DNA of 36,476 nt from positions 1 through 36,476 of the forward strand of contig KZ992516.1 of NCBI GenBank assembly GCA_003614735.1. Reading direction: 5' to 3'. Shown here in pieces: positions 1-10,775 of this stretch (position 1 is its first letter; the number at the start of each line of letters is the position of its first letter). The notes below the pieces were generated by a model. It was not told the origin of the DNA. It saw only the letters and a list, made by a program, of their open reading frames with translations, and searched no databases. The translations under genes were made by a program, and so were the position numbers. This DNA comes from Thamnocephalis sphaerospora. Lineage: Eukaryota; Zoopagomycota; Zoopagomycetes; Zoopagales; Sigmoideomycetaceae.

Positions 1-688
1 CGCACCGGCTGGTGTCGGCAGTAGCAGTAAATTCTGCGGCTTGATATCGCGATGGATGAGATTCTTGGAGCGTAGAAACTCGAGCGCCTGCGATAGCTGA
101 CGCAGGAAATGGCGCACCACGTGCTCCTTTAGACCGCCAGCCGGAGCACGCAGGCCAATCTGGTCCGCACGACGCTTAATAAAGTCGGCCAGGTCACCCA
201 GCGAGCAGAATTCCATGATGAGGTAAATGTGCGACTCGGATTTCTGCACCATGCGCCAGATCATTAGCGCGCAGGCATGGCACGGCGTCACACCGTTTGC
301 CGCGTACCTGACAGTCCAGCAGATGCACTACATTGTCATGACGTACGGATTTGAGAATTTTAATCTCGGATTCTAGATTTTCCAACAGCTTCTTGGTCAG
401 CTTGGACCGAGACACCGACTTGACGGCAACACGCAGACCAGTGGTCTTTGTGGCGCACAAACAAAGGGTGCGTGTTAGCCATGGCAGCACGACGCGACGG
501 CCGATCCGACCCAGTATGCTTACCCGGTGCTGGCCTTTGAAGACGGTGGCAAAGGAGCCACGGCCAATCTCTCGCCCGACGATATACTCGCCCACTGTCT
601 GTGCGGTGTGCGGGGCATCGTCGCGATACTGGCGGTGACGTGTTGCCTGTCCTTCGGTGCGCTTAGTGCGCTCTTGTCGGGTCGTCAT
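1..688 (-). CDS. ATG1: Atg1/ULK autophagy kinase, N-terminal part (cut by window edge)
   Basis: Serine/threonine kinase that starts autophagy within the Atg1/ULK complex at the pre-autophagosomal site. Exons 688-524, 445-308 and 243-1 all join in phase 0, through introns of 78 and 64 nt (GT-AG). Seen: a glycine loop GRGSFATVF at about residues 42-50, a VAVK lysine followed by the Atg1-type run [17 protein letters not shown], the hinge [12 protein letters not shown], and the catalytic loop [11 protein letters not shown] close to the window edge. The first ATG lies about 30 residues before the kinase fold, which is normal for the family. The DFG/activation loop, MIT domains and stop lie outside the window. 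The [17 protein letters not shown] signature separates it from other kinases, so the family call is secure. Confidence 0.93.
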
Positions 689-1597
689 AGGGCACGGCGT
701 AGGCGTAAGGATATATGCGCGATCTGTAGTCGCTCATCCACTAGTGAGACGGCCGGCACGCTGACACGACCGCAGAGTGGTGTTCTGTGCGCAAGACGCA
801 AGTACAGGTTCAGCAGTCACGCTGCCGCCCCAGCTGCGATGCTGCGGGCACTACGGGTACTGCGGGCACCGTTCTGTGAACGAGCAAACGGCGACTGCAC
901 AGGCACCGCCAGGAGGTGTTGCAGACGACGGTGCAAAAGGAGGTGCGTCGGCAAGATGGCGCCAAGAGGAAAGCGCGCTCGTCGTGAGTCACTGCTGCAC
1001 CGGCCAAACGAGCGAATGCGGCGGCGTTGAGACTACGCTGTGCGTATAACCGACAGCCGTGTGTGGGCAGGCGACAATGAAGGCGGCGATGATGGGAAGC
1101 GGGGGGATGCGGTATGCGCCAGCGACGGGCGATGAGGAATTGAACGGGAAGAGATGCTGTGACGGCGATAGACGGCAAGACAGCCGGAGCGAGGACATGC
1201 ACACGCACCTATGCGGGCACACTGCCGGGCAACCAAGACAACACTGGGCAGCGTGTGGCCAGGAGCAGGCGTCTTGCTTCCAAGGAGCACTGCCAAGTCT
1301 AGGCACCACTGCTTGTGGCAAAAGACAGTCTGTGGCGATGCAGTAGGCGCAAGGCGACGGGATGGTGGTGAGCGCGTAAAGGGGGCAGACAGTCAGGCAG
1401 GCGGATAGGTGGGTGGGTGGACACGTAGAGGACGGCTGACCAGTGGAAAACACTATTAAACAGAATTACAAACCACTAGCGTCACTAAGCAAACATCATT
1501 GGCTTTACTCTTGACGGGCAAGGCGGGCTCCCAAGCCCAGGTAGACATGTGGCCATGCTGCACACTCCGCAATATCACGTGGCGCCATGACCAGCAG
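689..1597. other. Intergenic: ATG1 upstream region and 3' flank of the SulP gene
   Basis: About 0.9 kb between the ATG1 start and the SulP gene stop, both on the minus strand. Overlapping open frames on both strands show no family motif, no coherent splice pattern and strong compositional bias, so I call no gene. Confidence 0.6.
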
Positions 1598-4500
1598 CTA
1601 GTGGCGCAACACGGCGGCATTTGTGTAGATCGCCATCAGCGAGGTGACCAGCCAGACGGCAGCATGCGGATGTTGGCGGCTCAGCTGGGCATAGGCGTCT
1701 GCTGACAGACGCCAAACGGTGGCGTCCGACTCGGCGACCAGATGCAAGCGTCGCAGCACGCCTGTAATCATGCCGCTGCTGCCGATGAGCGCGCCGGGCA
1801 AAATCGTCTCAACTACCACCGAAGTGGTTGCCGACTCGGACTCTTCTCCAGCAAGTGAGGTAGTCGGCGCCGCAGCTTGTGTAACAGTGTCATAGTTGCG
1901 CTGGTAAGCAGCACCCATGTGCTCTTCGTCGTCGTCGTCGTCGTCGTTGTCTTCTTCGCCATCGTGGCCCTTGACGTCGGCAAGTAGCACTAGAATGCCG
2001 CGTTCCAAGAGGTACATGGCATCTGACGCATCGCCGGCACGCCAAAGTCTTTGGCCGCGGTTGACAAAGACGCGCGTGAACGCGGCGGACACTTCCATTA
2101 GCGCGCTTGCTTCAAACGCAACGCCATCACTGGGGACGGCGCTTCCTCGTCTGGCAGTTGCGCCCACTCCCAAAGGCGCAGGTGCATCCGCTGGGTTCGG
2201 CTGGTCTGCAGCACCTGCAGTGTTTCGAGAAAAGTCGCGCGCTAGCGCCAGATGCAATAGGCTTTGCACCGACTGTACAGCGTTGCGTGGCTTCTGTTCC
2301 ACCACGGCGGCAGCCATGTCGTCTAGCTCCAGATGGCGCGCTGCTTGTGCAATCATCTCCGTGCGTGGTGTCATCAAGCCTGGTTGAAACATGTCGATGG
2401 CGTGATCGACATCAGGCTCGATAGACCTTGGCACCGTAATGGGAGAGGCAAACTGGCTCACACTAGGCCGGCGCTGGTGATCCAGCACGCAAGATAGCTC
2501 GTCTGCATGGTCATAATAGCACTTGAGCAGCTGGTTCTCGCACCATTCTACCGCTTGTCGTGCTGTGCGTGCATTCTGTATGTAGACGTCTAGCGTTGTG
2601 CCACCCCACACTCCCACCGATTGCAGCGCATGACCCGTTTCCGAGTTGGCCGCCACGCCAGCAATTACCAGACACACATCGTGTGCGGAGAGTGCGCGCT
2701 TCACACGCACCAGCGCTTCGGCTGCACTGAAATCCATGCCAGTTACCAGGGAAAAATCCATAATGATGAAACGCACAATCGGCCCAGCGCTGCTAGGCGT
2801 AAACTGGCTGGCTGCAGCGGCGGCGGCGGCGGCAGCGCGAAGTGGCCGGTATTCACTGAATGCTGTAGCCGACACTTGGCCAGACACAATATTTTCCACC
2901 AACTCCTCCAGCGTGTTGACGGTGCCGAAAAATAGAAAACCTTGCAGCTCAAGCAGATGAATCTGCTGGCCAAGGGCATCCAGGTACTGTCGCTGGCGTG
3001 CCGGACGTCGTACAGCACTGCGGGCACCACCCAGGCCACCGGTAAGCCAGCGTCTCACCGCGCGCCGGCGGCTGTAGATGACGACAAAAAAGACGCACGC
3101 CAAAAGTGCGCCCACCAGCACGCCCTCGATGAAGCCGAGAATCGCCATGGATAAAATAATAGCAACGATGGTGGCATACTCTAGTGGATGCACACGACCC
3201 CACGGATGATACACCGCCTCTTTCATCAGCTCCAGGCCCAGGTGAAAGATAAGACTGGCTACTGCTGCCACCGGAACATAGGCAATCATCCCCGGGCCAA
3301 CAAAAAAGGCCATGAGCGTACAGATGGCTAGAGCAACGCCGGCAACACGGTTGTTGCCGCCGCAACGTATAAAAAGCACGCTATTTGAGTAGACCAAATA
3401 GTCTGCAGCACGACAGGTAAAGTCAGCCTGGCCCATTGCCAAAAGGGTGGCTAGTGAAAGCCAGGCATTTACGTACTTTGTACAGAGCCAAGCAGTCCAG
3501 AAATAATGTTTGAGATGCCATGCGCCTGTAGCTCATGGCTTAAATCAACGCCATCCTGTGCGGTGGTGACTGAGAGTGCAGGCACGTTGATGGGCACGTG
3601 CAGAATCGCTACATGAAACAGTATGGTCGCGTTAGTCGCTGCCTGTAGGCGCACCGTGTGTTGGTCGAGCACTCACAAAAGAATGTCAGCGCTAGGATGG
3701 CAGGAATCGTCTTGGGCAGCACGGTCCAGTCGGTACTAGCAAAGTCTACAGCCCACACAGGTCAAACGGTGCTGCGCCGCTGTGCTTGCAGACGCTTGCT
3801 CACCAAAGCGCCGGTACACCTCGTAAAAGGGCCGCATGGGACTCGGCAGCCGAAACAGCCATCCGTGATCGCGCAGCTCATCCAGGCTAAACCCAAAGAT
3901 GCCTGCAATGATGTAGAACAACAGCGGTACGCCCAGCAGAAATCCGGGCACCGTTAGCGGATGGTTGGTGCGGTGCAGCAAGATCTGCAGAATGATGGCT
4001 AATGCTAGACCGGCAGTCCAAAGAGGCAGCGCCCGACTGCCAAGCAGTTCGCCCCAGTGGCCATGTTCCGGCTTGACGCCCGAAGCCACCTCGATCGCCG
4101 TCAACACCAGAAACCAGCCGACACCGCCAATACAGCCGACCAGAATATGCCGTGGAAAGAAGCCGATCAGTGAACCAAGCTGTTTGCATATTGCCGTCAG
4201 CACTCGCTGCAACTAAAACGCAGTAATCGCCAGTGACCACACCTTGAAATAGCCAAGAAGAAGAAAGACGATGCCTGTGATAATGGCACTTGCAGCATAG
4301 GCAACCATCGTCGTCGATGTCACCGTGTGTGGATTCTGCGGCCCCACTTCTTCCAGCACTTTAGACGCTCTAAATGTAGGCGGCTTAGTTAGTCAACGAG
4401 CAGCAGCAATAGCAGGACAGTAAACCAGTAGGCTTGTGTCAGACTTACATAGTATGCAGGAATGGCGCAACTATTGTGCGTATTTCGCCATGAGTATCTA

Positions 4501-5929
4501 TTAGACAAACGTGATATGGGCAGCCTTGCATCAAGCTCACCTTCCAAAATCATGCCACCAACCGCGCCCGGGAATGCACTACCACCAGCCGAGTAGACCA
4601 GCTGGGATACAATTGAACTGCGCATACGTTATCACCAGGTTAGCGAAATGAGTGCAATAGCCTGACGCATTGCTGTCAGTTCAGTACCTAATCAGATACA
4701 TGGCAACACCGTCCAGAGCAAAATCGGCAAATAGCGGCAAGGCAAGCGGAAAAATGATCATGCCATAGGAGACGGCACCAAGTACGTTGACTAGTGTTCC
4801 GACGACGACAGCAGGCATGGAGGCAAATAGTGTGCGTAGCACATTTGTGGACCGGCTGGACTTGGATCGAGTTCCACGAGGGTTCCATGGAATGCTGATG
4901 GCATTGTAGCCAACGTAGCCCGGATGGTGGTCTAACAGCGGGTTGCGGTCCGACCTGCCGGCACCTCCGTTGGTCTCGGCGCCTGCTTCGTCATCAAGCA
5001 GACCTGTGATGTTTACATAGTCGGAATAGCTGCTGCCCGCGTCCCCTCCGTCGTCTTCCTCTTCATCATGACCGTCGTTGCGGTCGGTAGCTGTGTGAAT
5101 CGAGTCGCGCTCCTGGCGACTAAAGCGTCGGCCGCGACCGGCGAATGCGCGATCGTCCGCAGACGCAGCACAAGAGTCTTCGTCGTACTCACCACCATCC
5201 TCATCACTCCATTCGCCGTCAGCGTCGCCATACGTGCCAAGAGATCCGCCGAGACGGTGTCTATTGTGTCGGCGTCCGCCAATCTGCAGCAGCGACGGCA
5301 GCTTCCACCAGGATCCTCGCGATCGGTGAAGTTCGCTATCAGCTGCATCAATTGACGTGGACAAAGGTGGCTGATTGGTGTGTGGCAGCCGGCTTGCTAT
5401 ACCAATGGCTGCACTGTCTGTTGTGGCAAAGCTGCGTAGTGGCAAGTAATGGCCACCAATGCGCACGGGCATGGAAATGGAAAGTGCTTCTCCGGCGGCG
5501 CCAGCGCGTTGATAGGTATCTCCGCCGCCCTCCACTTGCGCCTGTGGTCGGCGAATCTCCATGCCGCCAATAGCCATAGACTGCTGACGAAGGTCATTTG
5601 ACGGCAACGAATAATCGGGGAAATCGGCTGCGCACATCCATATGACGTCATTAGCTAAGCATGCTGCAGATAGCACAGTCCCGCGCATGCTTCACCCCGC
5701 ACGTACATGAGCGCGTGTGGCCGTGTGCACTGTAGTGGGAGCGTGTAAAGGGCGTCTTGAGCATGCGACGACGCGCGCGTGCTATGTGGCGCTGGACATC
5801 CGCGCGTACCGGGCGCAGCGCAGCCAGGTCATGCAGCGGGTCCAGCGAGGCCATGGCGGCAGTCGGCGACAGTGGCGTCGGCGGCTGCAAAGTGTCTCCC
5901 TCGCCCGGCGTTTGTTCGCGGTCTTCCAT
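1598..5929 (-). CDS. SulP (SLC26)-family vacuolar transporter with STAS and cyclic-nucleotide-binding-like domains, Vsb1/YGR125W type
   Basis: Exons: 5929-5707, 5663-4688, 4617-4541, 4470-4449, 4369-4243, 4206-3804, 3745-3677, 3608-3477, 3402-1598; all phases agree, giving about 1277 aa. The first ~345 residues are hydrophilic and acidic/Ser-rich. The membrane core then carries fungal SulP signatures: SQLVYSAGGSAFPGAVGG, GFFPRHILVGCIGGVGWFL, HVPINVPALS and NYLVYSNSVLF. After about residue 840 comes a STAS domain (LLELQGFLFFGT, then a conserved MDFSLVTGMDFSAAEAL strand-helix), broken by a poly-Ala run. The C-terminus (about 1110-1277) has a cNMP-fold (LYLLERG-like core, ILPGALIGSSGMITG) split by a poly-Asp loop. 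In yeast the Vsb1 relative sits in the vacuolar membrane and is needed for basic amino-acid uptake; sulfate as substrate is not implied. Exon 4 is only 22 nt and one intron (4242-4207) only 36 nt. Confidence 0.9.
1928..1946. repeat. GTC trinucleotide run coding for poly-Asp
   Basis: Perfect GTC (GAC on the coding strand) repeats inside the cNMP-like domain of the SulP transporter, giving a run of six Asp flanked by further acidic residues. Confidence 0.85.
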
Positions 5930-7191
5930 ACTGGTGCTGTCACCGACGACGGGAACGTATGTACAGTGCGTGTCCGGGCCGGTCGGCGGCAGCGTGTCTG
6001 CGGAACAAAGAAGAGTGTGGTGATTTCGGCAAATGAGGAGGCGTGGAGAAAGGACGAGCGTGGAGACGTCCAGGTTCTAGTCAGAGCTAAATATCGCCTC
6101 TGTATATTGCCTAGCGCTGAGTCGCTGTTTCACGCGCAAGATTGGCTCTATGCCAACAGTCGCGTCGATGGCAGATGCACATGCGGCATGGCGGTGATGT
6201 CACCTGTATGCACGCGAACACACACGCATACGTTCTTAAGGAGTGTGTGTCTCCGTTGCGGGTGCATCGACTAGTCAATGGCGGAGCAGTGGCGGCGACC
6301 CGCGGCCTGGCGCGTGCGCCTGCGTGCGATTGATATGTCTAGTCGGAATAGACGCAAACGACGGTTGCCGGCGTGTTTCAGCAGACAGCGATAGTCCTAA
6401 CATAGTGGATGAATGCATCGGACGGATGGCGCCTTATATCATCGTAGATGGCAATCGCTGGTTAATGCCAGGAGGACGCTTGTTGCAGCGCTAGTCATGG
6501 TGACGTGCGAAAAGGTACGTGGCGATGCGTGTTGCGTCGCTCTCGTGGCGGCTCGGTGCCGGCCCGCAAGATTACCCTTACGCGATGATGTGGCCACGCC
6601 TACATACACCTTAAAAGCGGAGCGGCGTCCCTGCAGACTCGGTCAACTAGGCTACAGCTGCTCTATTGACCATCAGTTACACAGTGTTTGCATCGGGTTT
6701 GTATCACCAGATGCCATTGCACTGAATCGATGCGCTGCCTGCCATGCTAATCGTGGGATGTGCTGACGTGCTTGCCATGTGTGCATGCGCGCAGCTAGAT
6801 ACGACAGTGCATTGCCAGGTCTTTGCGCTAACAACAAAGGGAGTGCATTATGTCGGATCGCAATCCATTAGGCACTCTATGCACACTCCTGACAACGTCG
6901 TCGTTCAAATAATATCCAACGCAGCATGATGTTGCCGTTGACGTGCATGCTACTCTGCCTCCTGTATTTGGGCTGCGAAAAGGGGAGCGTTGATCTAAAC
7001 ATTCATGCATCCGCCCTGGCTAACCCGTCCAGGAGCACCTGCGTACATATGTGCATGTACACCTGTGCACCGTTTTCTTCCAGCTCTCTGGCCTCTTCAG
7101 TACCGCTCGACTATTTACGTGCGCTAACTCGTATGCTTCTTCCTCCACTATCCGCCTTCATATTCTAATTTCCCGCAAGCATACGGTAGAG
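5930..7191. other. Divergent intergenic region between SulP transporter and secreted orphan
   Basis: About 1.26 kb between two divergently read genes, so it should hold both promoters. Open frames here (for example 5717-6274 +) have no recognisable domain, and the longest overlaps SulP exon 1 in antisense. I see no RNA gene or repeat array. Confidence 0.6.
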
Positions 7192-8463
7192 ATGCGCTTC
7201 ACAACCGTAGCAGCTCTGCTCGCAATCATTGCGTCATGCAGCGCCCTAACAGGCACAGAGTATGCACACGCTCTACCTACTATTATTCCGGTGAGCCTTT
7301 GAACAGGATACAGTATTGAATGTCGTAGTAGGAAATACAGCTGACGGACTGCTGAACCTTAGTCTAATTACGAGACACCTAATCGCTATGCTCTCGTTCG
7401 AGAGCCACACCAGCCGCGCAACGATGACGACTGGCGTTATACGCGCACTGGCGCAGCACCTGAGCCCGAGGTCAAACATAAGGAAAAGAGAAGACGCCTG
7501 GTTGGCTTTGTGCCCGTTGATTCCAAGGGTCAGCAGCAGGACCTCCGTTCGCAGGCACCGTCCGTCTTTCTAGATCCCGAGAGCGGATCTCTTTTTGTCA
7601 AGGATAGTGCACGCTTGCCGCAGGGAGTAGCGCTAGTGCAAAGTGCATATCCCACCCCTTCAGATGACGGCAATGCCGACCACAGGCGTATGGTCGCCAC
7701 CAGTCAGCTACCGGATCGGATGATATTACGAGTGGCACACGAAGAGCCGTCTCCACCCTTGCCCCCTCCGAGTCAGCGTCGCGTCGTATTTAAGCGTACG
7801 TCTAGGTCGCCTGTTGCATTGTTTGGCGGCGCATCTCGCAGCGGCGCCCAGGCGAACACGCGTGCCGGCCACATGCACTCTGCTGGTGGCGTATCGAAAC
7901 TGGGTCTTGCCAACGACGCGTATCCATACGGTGGCCATAACCACTACAGCAGCTACATTCCGCACGATCCGCAAATACGCGGCAGCCGTAGTATGCTCTC
8001 ACTGATGGAAGTGCAACAAAATCCCGAAGACGTGCAATCAAACCTTGACGAGGTCAGCGCCGAAGATGGTGAGTACACCCAGCCGCAGCAGCTGAATACG
8101 AGCGTGCTTTGACTCACATTTCGTTTGCCAAAAGCTACCGAGGCACCAGAAGGAAATCCGGTGACCATTGGTAAGCCTGCCAAGAATCGCGAGCCTGCCA
8201 AGAAAATACGCAAACCAATTGGAATAGTGCGTAGGCCTGCAGTGATAAAGTGGAGGAAGAGGGTGCGTTTGATTAGCGACGCAGAAGCCGAGCAGCGACA
8301 GGTGGCGGATGACGCAAAGAGCGCAGCCCAGGGATTGGCGTCGGTGCTCAAGAGTCTGTATTTCGTGAGTCAATCGTGGCGCCGGCTGACATCGCTAAGC
8401 GGCGGAATCCTCTATCTTCCCAAGACCCTTGAAGGATTGAGCAAGTTCATGCCCAAAGGATAA
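7192..8463 (+). CDS. Secreted orphan protein with basic C-terminus
   Basis: Exons 7192-7290, 7363-8068 and 8135-8463, with phases 0 and 1 agreeing; 377 aa. Intron 1 (72 nt) has GTGAGC donor, a CTGAC branch-like site and TTAG; intron 2 (66 nt) has GTGAGT and AAAG. The N-terminus is a typical signal peptide (Arg at position 3, then a hydrophobic core ALLAIIASCSAL), which suggests secretion or a lumenal place. The rest is low-complexity and disordered-looking: many Pro, Ser, Gln and His, with two short PAKNREPAKK-type units. It ends in a strongly basic stretch (residues about 270-310, RKPIG/RRP/KWRKRVR) and an amphipathic tail. No transmembrane segment follows. I do not recognise the family; a cell-wall-associated or effector-like protein is possible but unsupported. 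Confidence 0.65.
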
Positions 8464-9743
8464 GCGCAAGTTGCATACGCACATCCAGTACTGTTTTCAT
8501 GATAAAGATATGTTGTAGTGCGTTGCTCACTCAGCACATCGAGATACACGATTGTGACCGCATAGGCCACGCTATCAGCGTGTACGTGTGCAAACGAAAT
8601 CGTTTCTCAGTTCCAACCATGCAAACAAACACTGGATTGAATCCGTATGTGTAATCCACAATTAGAGCGTTATTGCGTGAAATGCCGAGTGGGTGACCAA
8701 TCTGCTACTCAGGTGGTAGACCGGGCGCCTGCCGGCATACAACGACAAGGTGAACTGCAGCTGCTGTGCACAGGGCCACCGATCACGCGTGCACATCTTG
8801 CCCTGCCACCAAATCATTTAGCCACGAGTAACCACGAGTATTCCCGGTGTCGCTGATAGCCGAGTGGGTTTTTCAGCCAGGAGTGTTTTTTCCCAGGTGG
8901 TTTACCTCCTTGTACGGTTTTATCACTGATAGAGTTCCGAATGATCTTCTACATGGCCGCAAAGGGTTTCCGCACAGTTCGGATATGGTCAGATTTTGCT
9001 AATAAAAATGCCGTACTTGCCACATGCTTGGTTTGTCTGCTTGATGATGCAAAAAGCATAAAAGTCATCAGCCTTGGTGCAGCCTAGCAGTGTGTATTTT
9101 GTTCACTTGGCACGCACGCACACATGTCCACTATATGGACGCGTAAACTGTTTTGACATGTACAGCACAAAGTAACGTAAACATGGACCATTTCGCGCCG
9201 CTTTTGATTATGATGTCTACTATTACTTGGTTCTATGGCTTATTCATTCGTGTAGGCCACGCTAGCCATCTTTAGTCCACTTTGCGCGATGCTTGCCTTG
9301 CGTAATTATTCGACAGTAGAATAGATGTCGCGGCCGATTTGCATCTCGAATGTTTGCTTGCGTAGGTCACTTGATCAACCGGCATTGCCAACAAAAAGTG
9401 CACTTGCACAGGCTACGACTTGGTGAACCATTGCTTGCCAGGTCCAGAGAGTACGATGTGTAGGATTACGCGGCAAAGCGGAAACGCTTTTACTGTGATC
9501 TCTACTGTTACTTTCGCGCCAGCGCCAGCAATGAATCCGTTTATTGGCATATGGATATGGCAGCTACTAATGCAAGTCGCTTGTGCTGCATGGGTACTAG
9601 TAAAGGATGGTAGTACTGCTTGTCCGATGCTGTCAGCGATAGAGCTGCGTAGGTTATCATGCGCTCGTGGCAGCAGGTGACCAAAACAAAGCAGCACCGC
9701 CGTCTCATTCTCTTTCACGCGCGCCGCGCAACCCGCCATCGCC
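8464..9743. other. Gene-poor interval before SSU72
   Basis: About 1.3 kb, more AT-rich than its neighbours, with no convincing exon, tRNA or repeat. Short open frames at 8647-8856 and 9420-9680 have no signature. It should hold the 3' flank of the secreted orphan and the SSU72 promoter. Confidence 0.6.
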
Positions 9744-10653
9744 ATGGTGGTCACATTTGCAGTCGTTTGTTCGAGCAACAACAATCGTAGTATGGAGGCG
9801 CACTGTGTGCTGAGGTGGATAGACGTGGCGATTGCTGGTGGTCGTGGTGAGCCGCTGTTAACAAGCGGACGGGTCGCTTGTCAGAGACAATGGCTTTCAG
9901 GTCAATTCGTTTGGCACTGGCAACATGGTACGTCTGCCAGGCACAGCTCAGGATCGCCCAAACAACTACAAGTTTGGCACGCCCTATGAGCAAATGTACA
10001 CGGAGCTCAAGTCGCAGGACGAAAACTAGTGGGTGCCCGTGGTCCAGCGCGCCAGCTGAGAACGCACCGCTTACCACCGCCGTGTAAAGCTATGGTCAGC
10101 GCGGCATTCTTAAAATGCTTGATCGCAATCGGCGGATCAAACTAGCTCCGGAGCGGTTTCAGGAGAGCAAAAAACACTTTGATGTGGTGATCAGCTGTGA
10201 GGAACGCGTATTTGATGCAATCTGCGAAGGTAGGTTGGCACTGAGCGAGACGGAGGCGCACGATAGACAGGATATGCTGACCACAGCGGCAAACGATTGG
10301 CGACTATGGATCGTGCAGAGCTGATGATGCGTGGAGGCGAACACAATCGGCCGGTGCACATCGTCAACGTAGAAGTGAGTGATGCACGGTGGGCAGTAGC
10401 GCCACTGCGCCACTAACGGATCTGGCAGATTCGCGATAACCACGAGGACGCTGCAGTCGGTGGGCAACAAATTCTGGATCTGGCCAATATGGTGTGTGTC
10501 GGTCAGAGTCGCATGTGGACGGCAAATTTGTTTACACTGGCGCCTGCGTAGATTGTCGCGGCCGATGACATGGACGAGAGCATGCAGGATATTCTAGAAA
10601 AGTTTCAGCAAAAGTATGGCGATATTCTGTTGCACTCGGTGTCTTTTTATTAG
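9744..10653 (+). CDS. SSU72: RNA polymerase II CTD phosphatase Ssu72
   Basis: Removes phosphate from Ser5/Ser7 of the Pol II C-terminal domain and works with the cleavage/polyadenylation factor in the nucleus. Exons 9744-9814, 9885-10028, 10090-10229, 10319-10374, 10429-10491 and 10552-10653 join in frame to 191 aa, close to the usual 194. The CX5R catalytic motif CSSNNNRS begins at Cys9, with Arg15. Further family marks are SFGTGNMVRLPG, NNYKFGTPYEQMY, ILKMLDRNRRIK, the CEERVFD segment, RPVHIVNVEIRDNHEDA and the terminal LLHSVSFY. Introns are 54-89 nt. The stop is 122 bp from the stop of the convergent APH gene. Confidence 0.96.
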
Positions 10654-10775
10654 GCGTTTGCACAATCGATCAACCGATGCATTTAATATAAGCATTTGCC
10701 GTGCACTTTCATCGGCGATGGCATGGTGGCTGGCGATATAACCGACACACCAGCAAAACTGCAGACGGCACAAGA

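Noticed and set aside
527-1453. Overlapping open frames of 65-167 aa on both strands next to ATG1
   Set aside because: The first overlaps ATG1 exon 1 in antisense; the others have biased composition, no motif and no consistent splice sites.
1917-2387. Ser-rich plus-strand frame (156 aa)
   Set aside because: Antisense shadow of the GTC/GAC repeats in the SulP cNMP-like domain.
8464-9743. tRNA or other structured RNA in the gene-poor stretch
   Set aside because: No A-box/B-box pair or cloverleaf could be formed by eye.
10115-10324. 69-aa stand-alone frame
   Set aside because: It is SSU72 exon 3 read on into the following intron.
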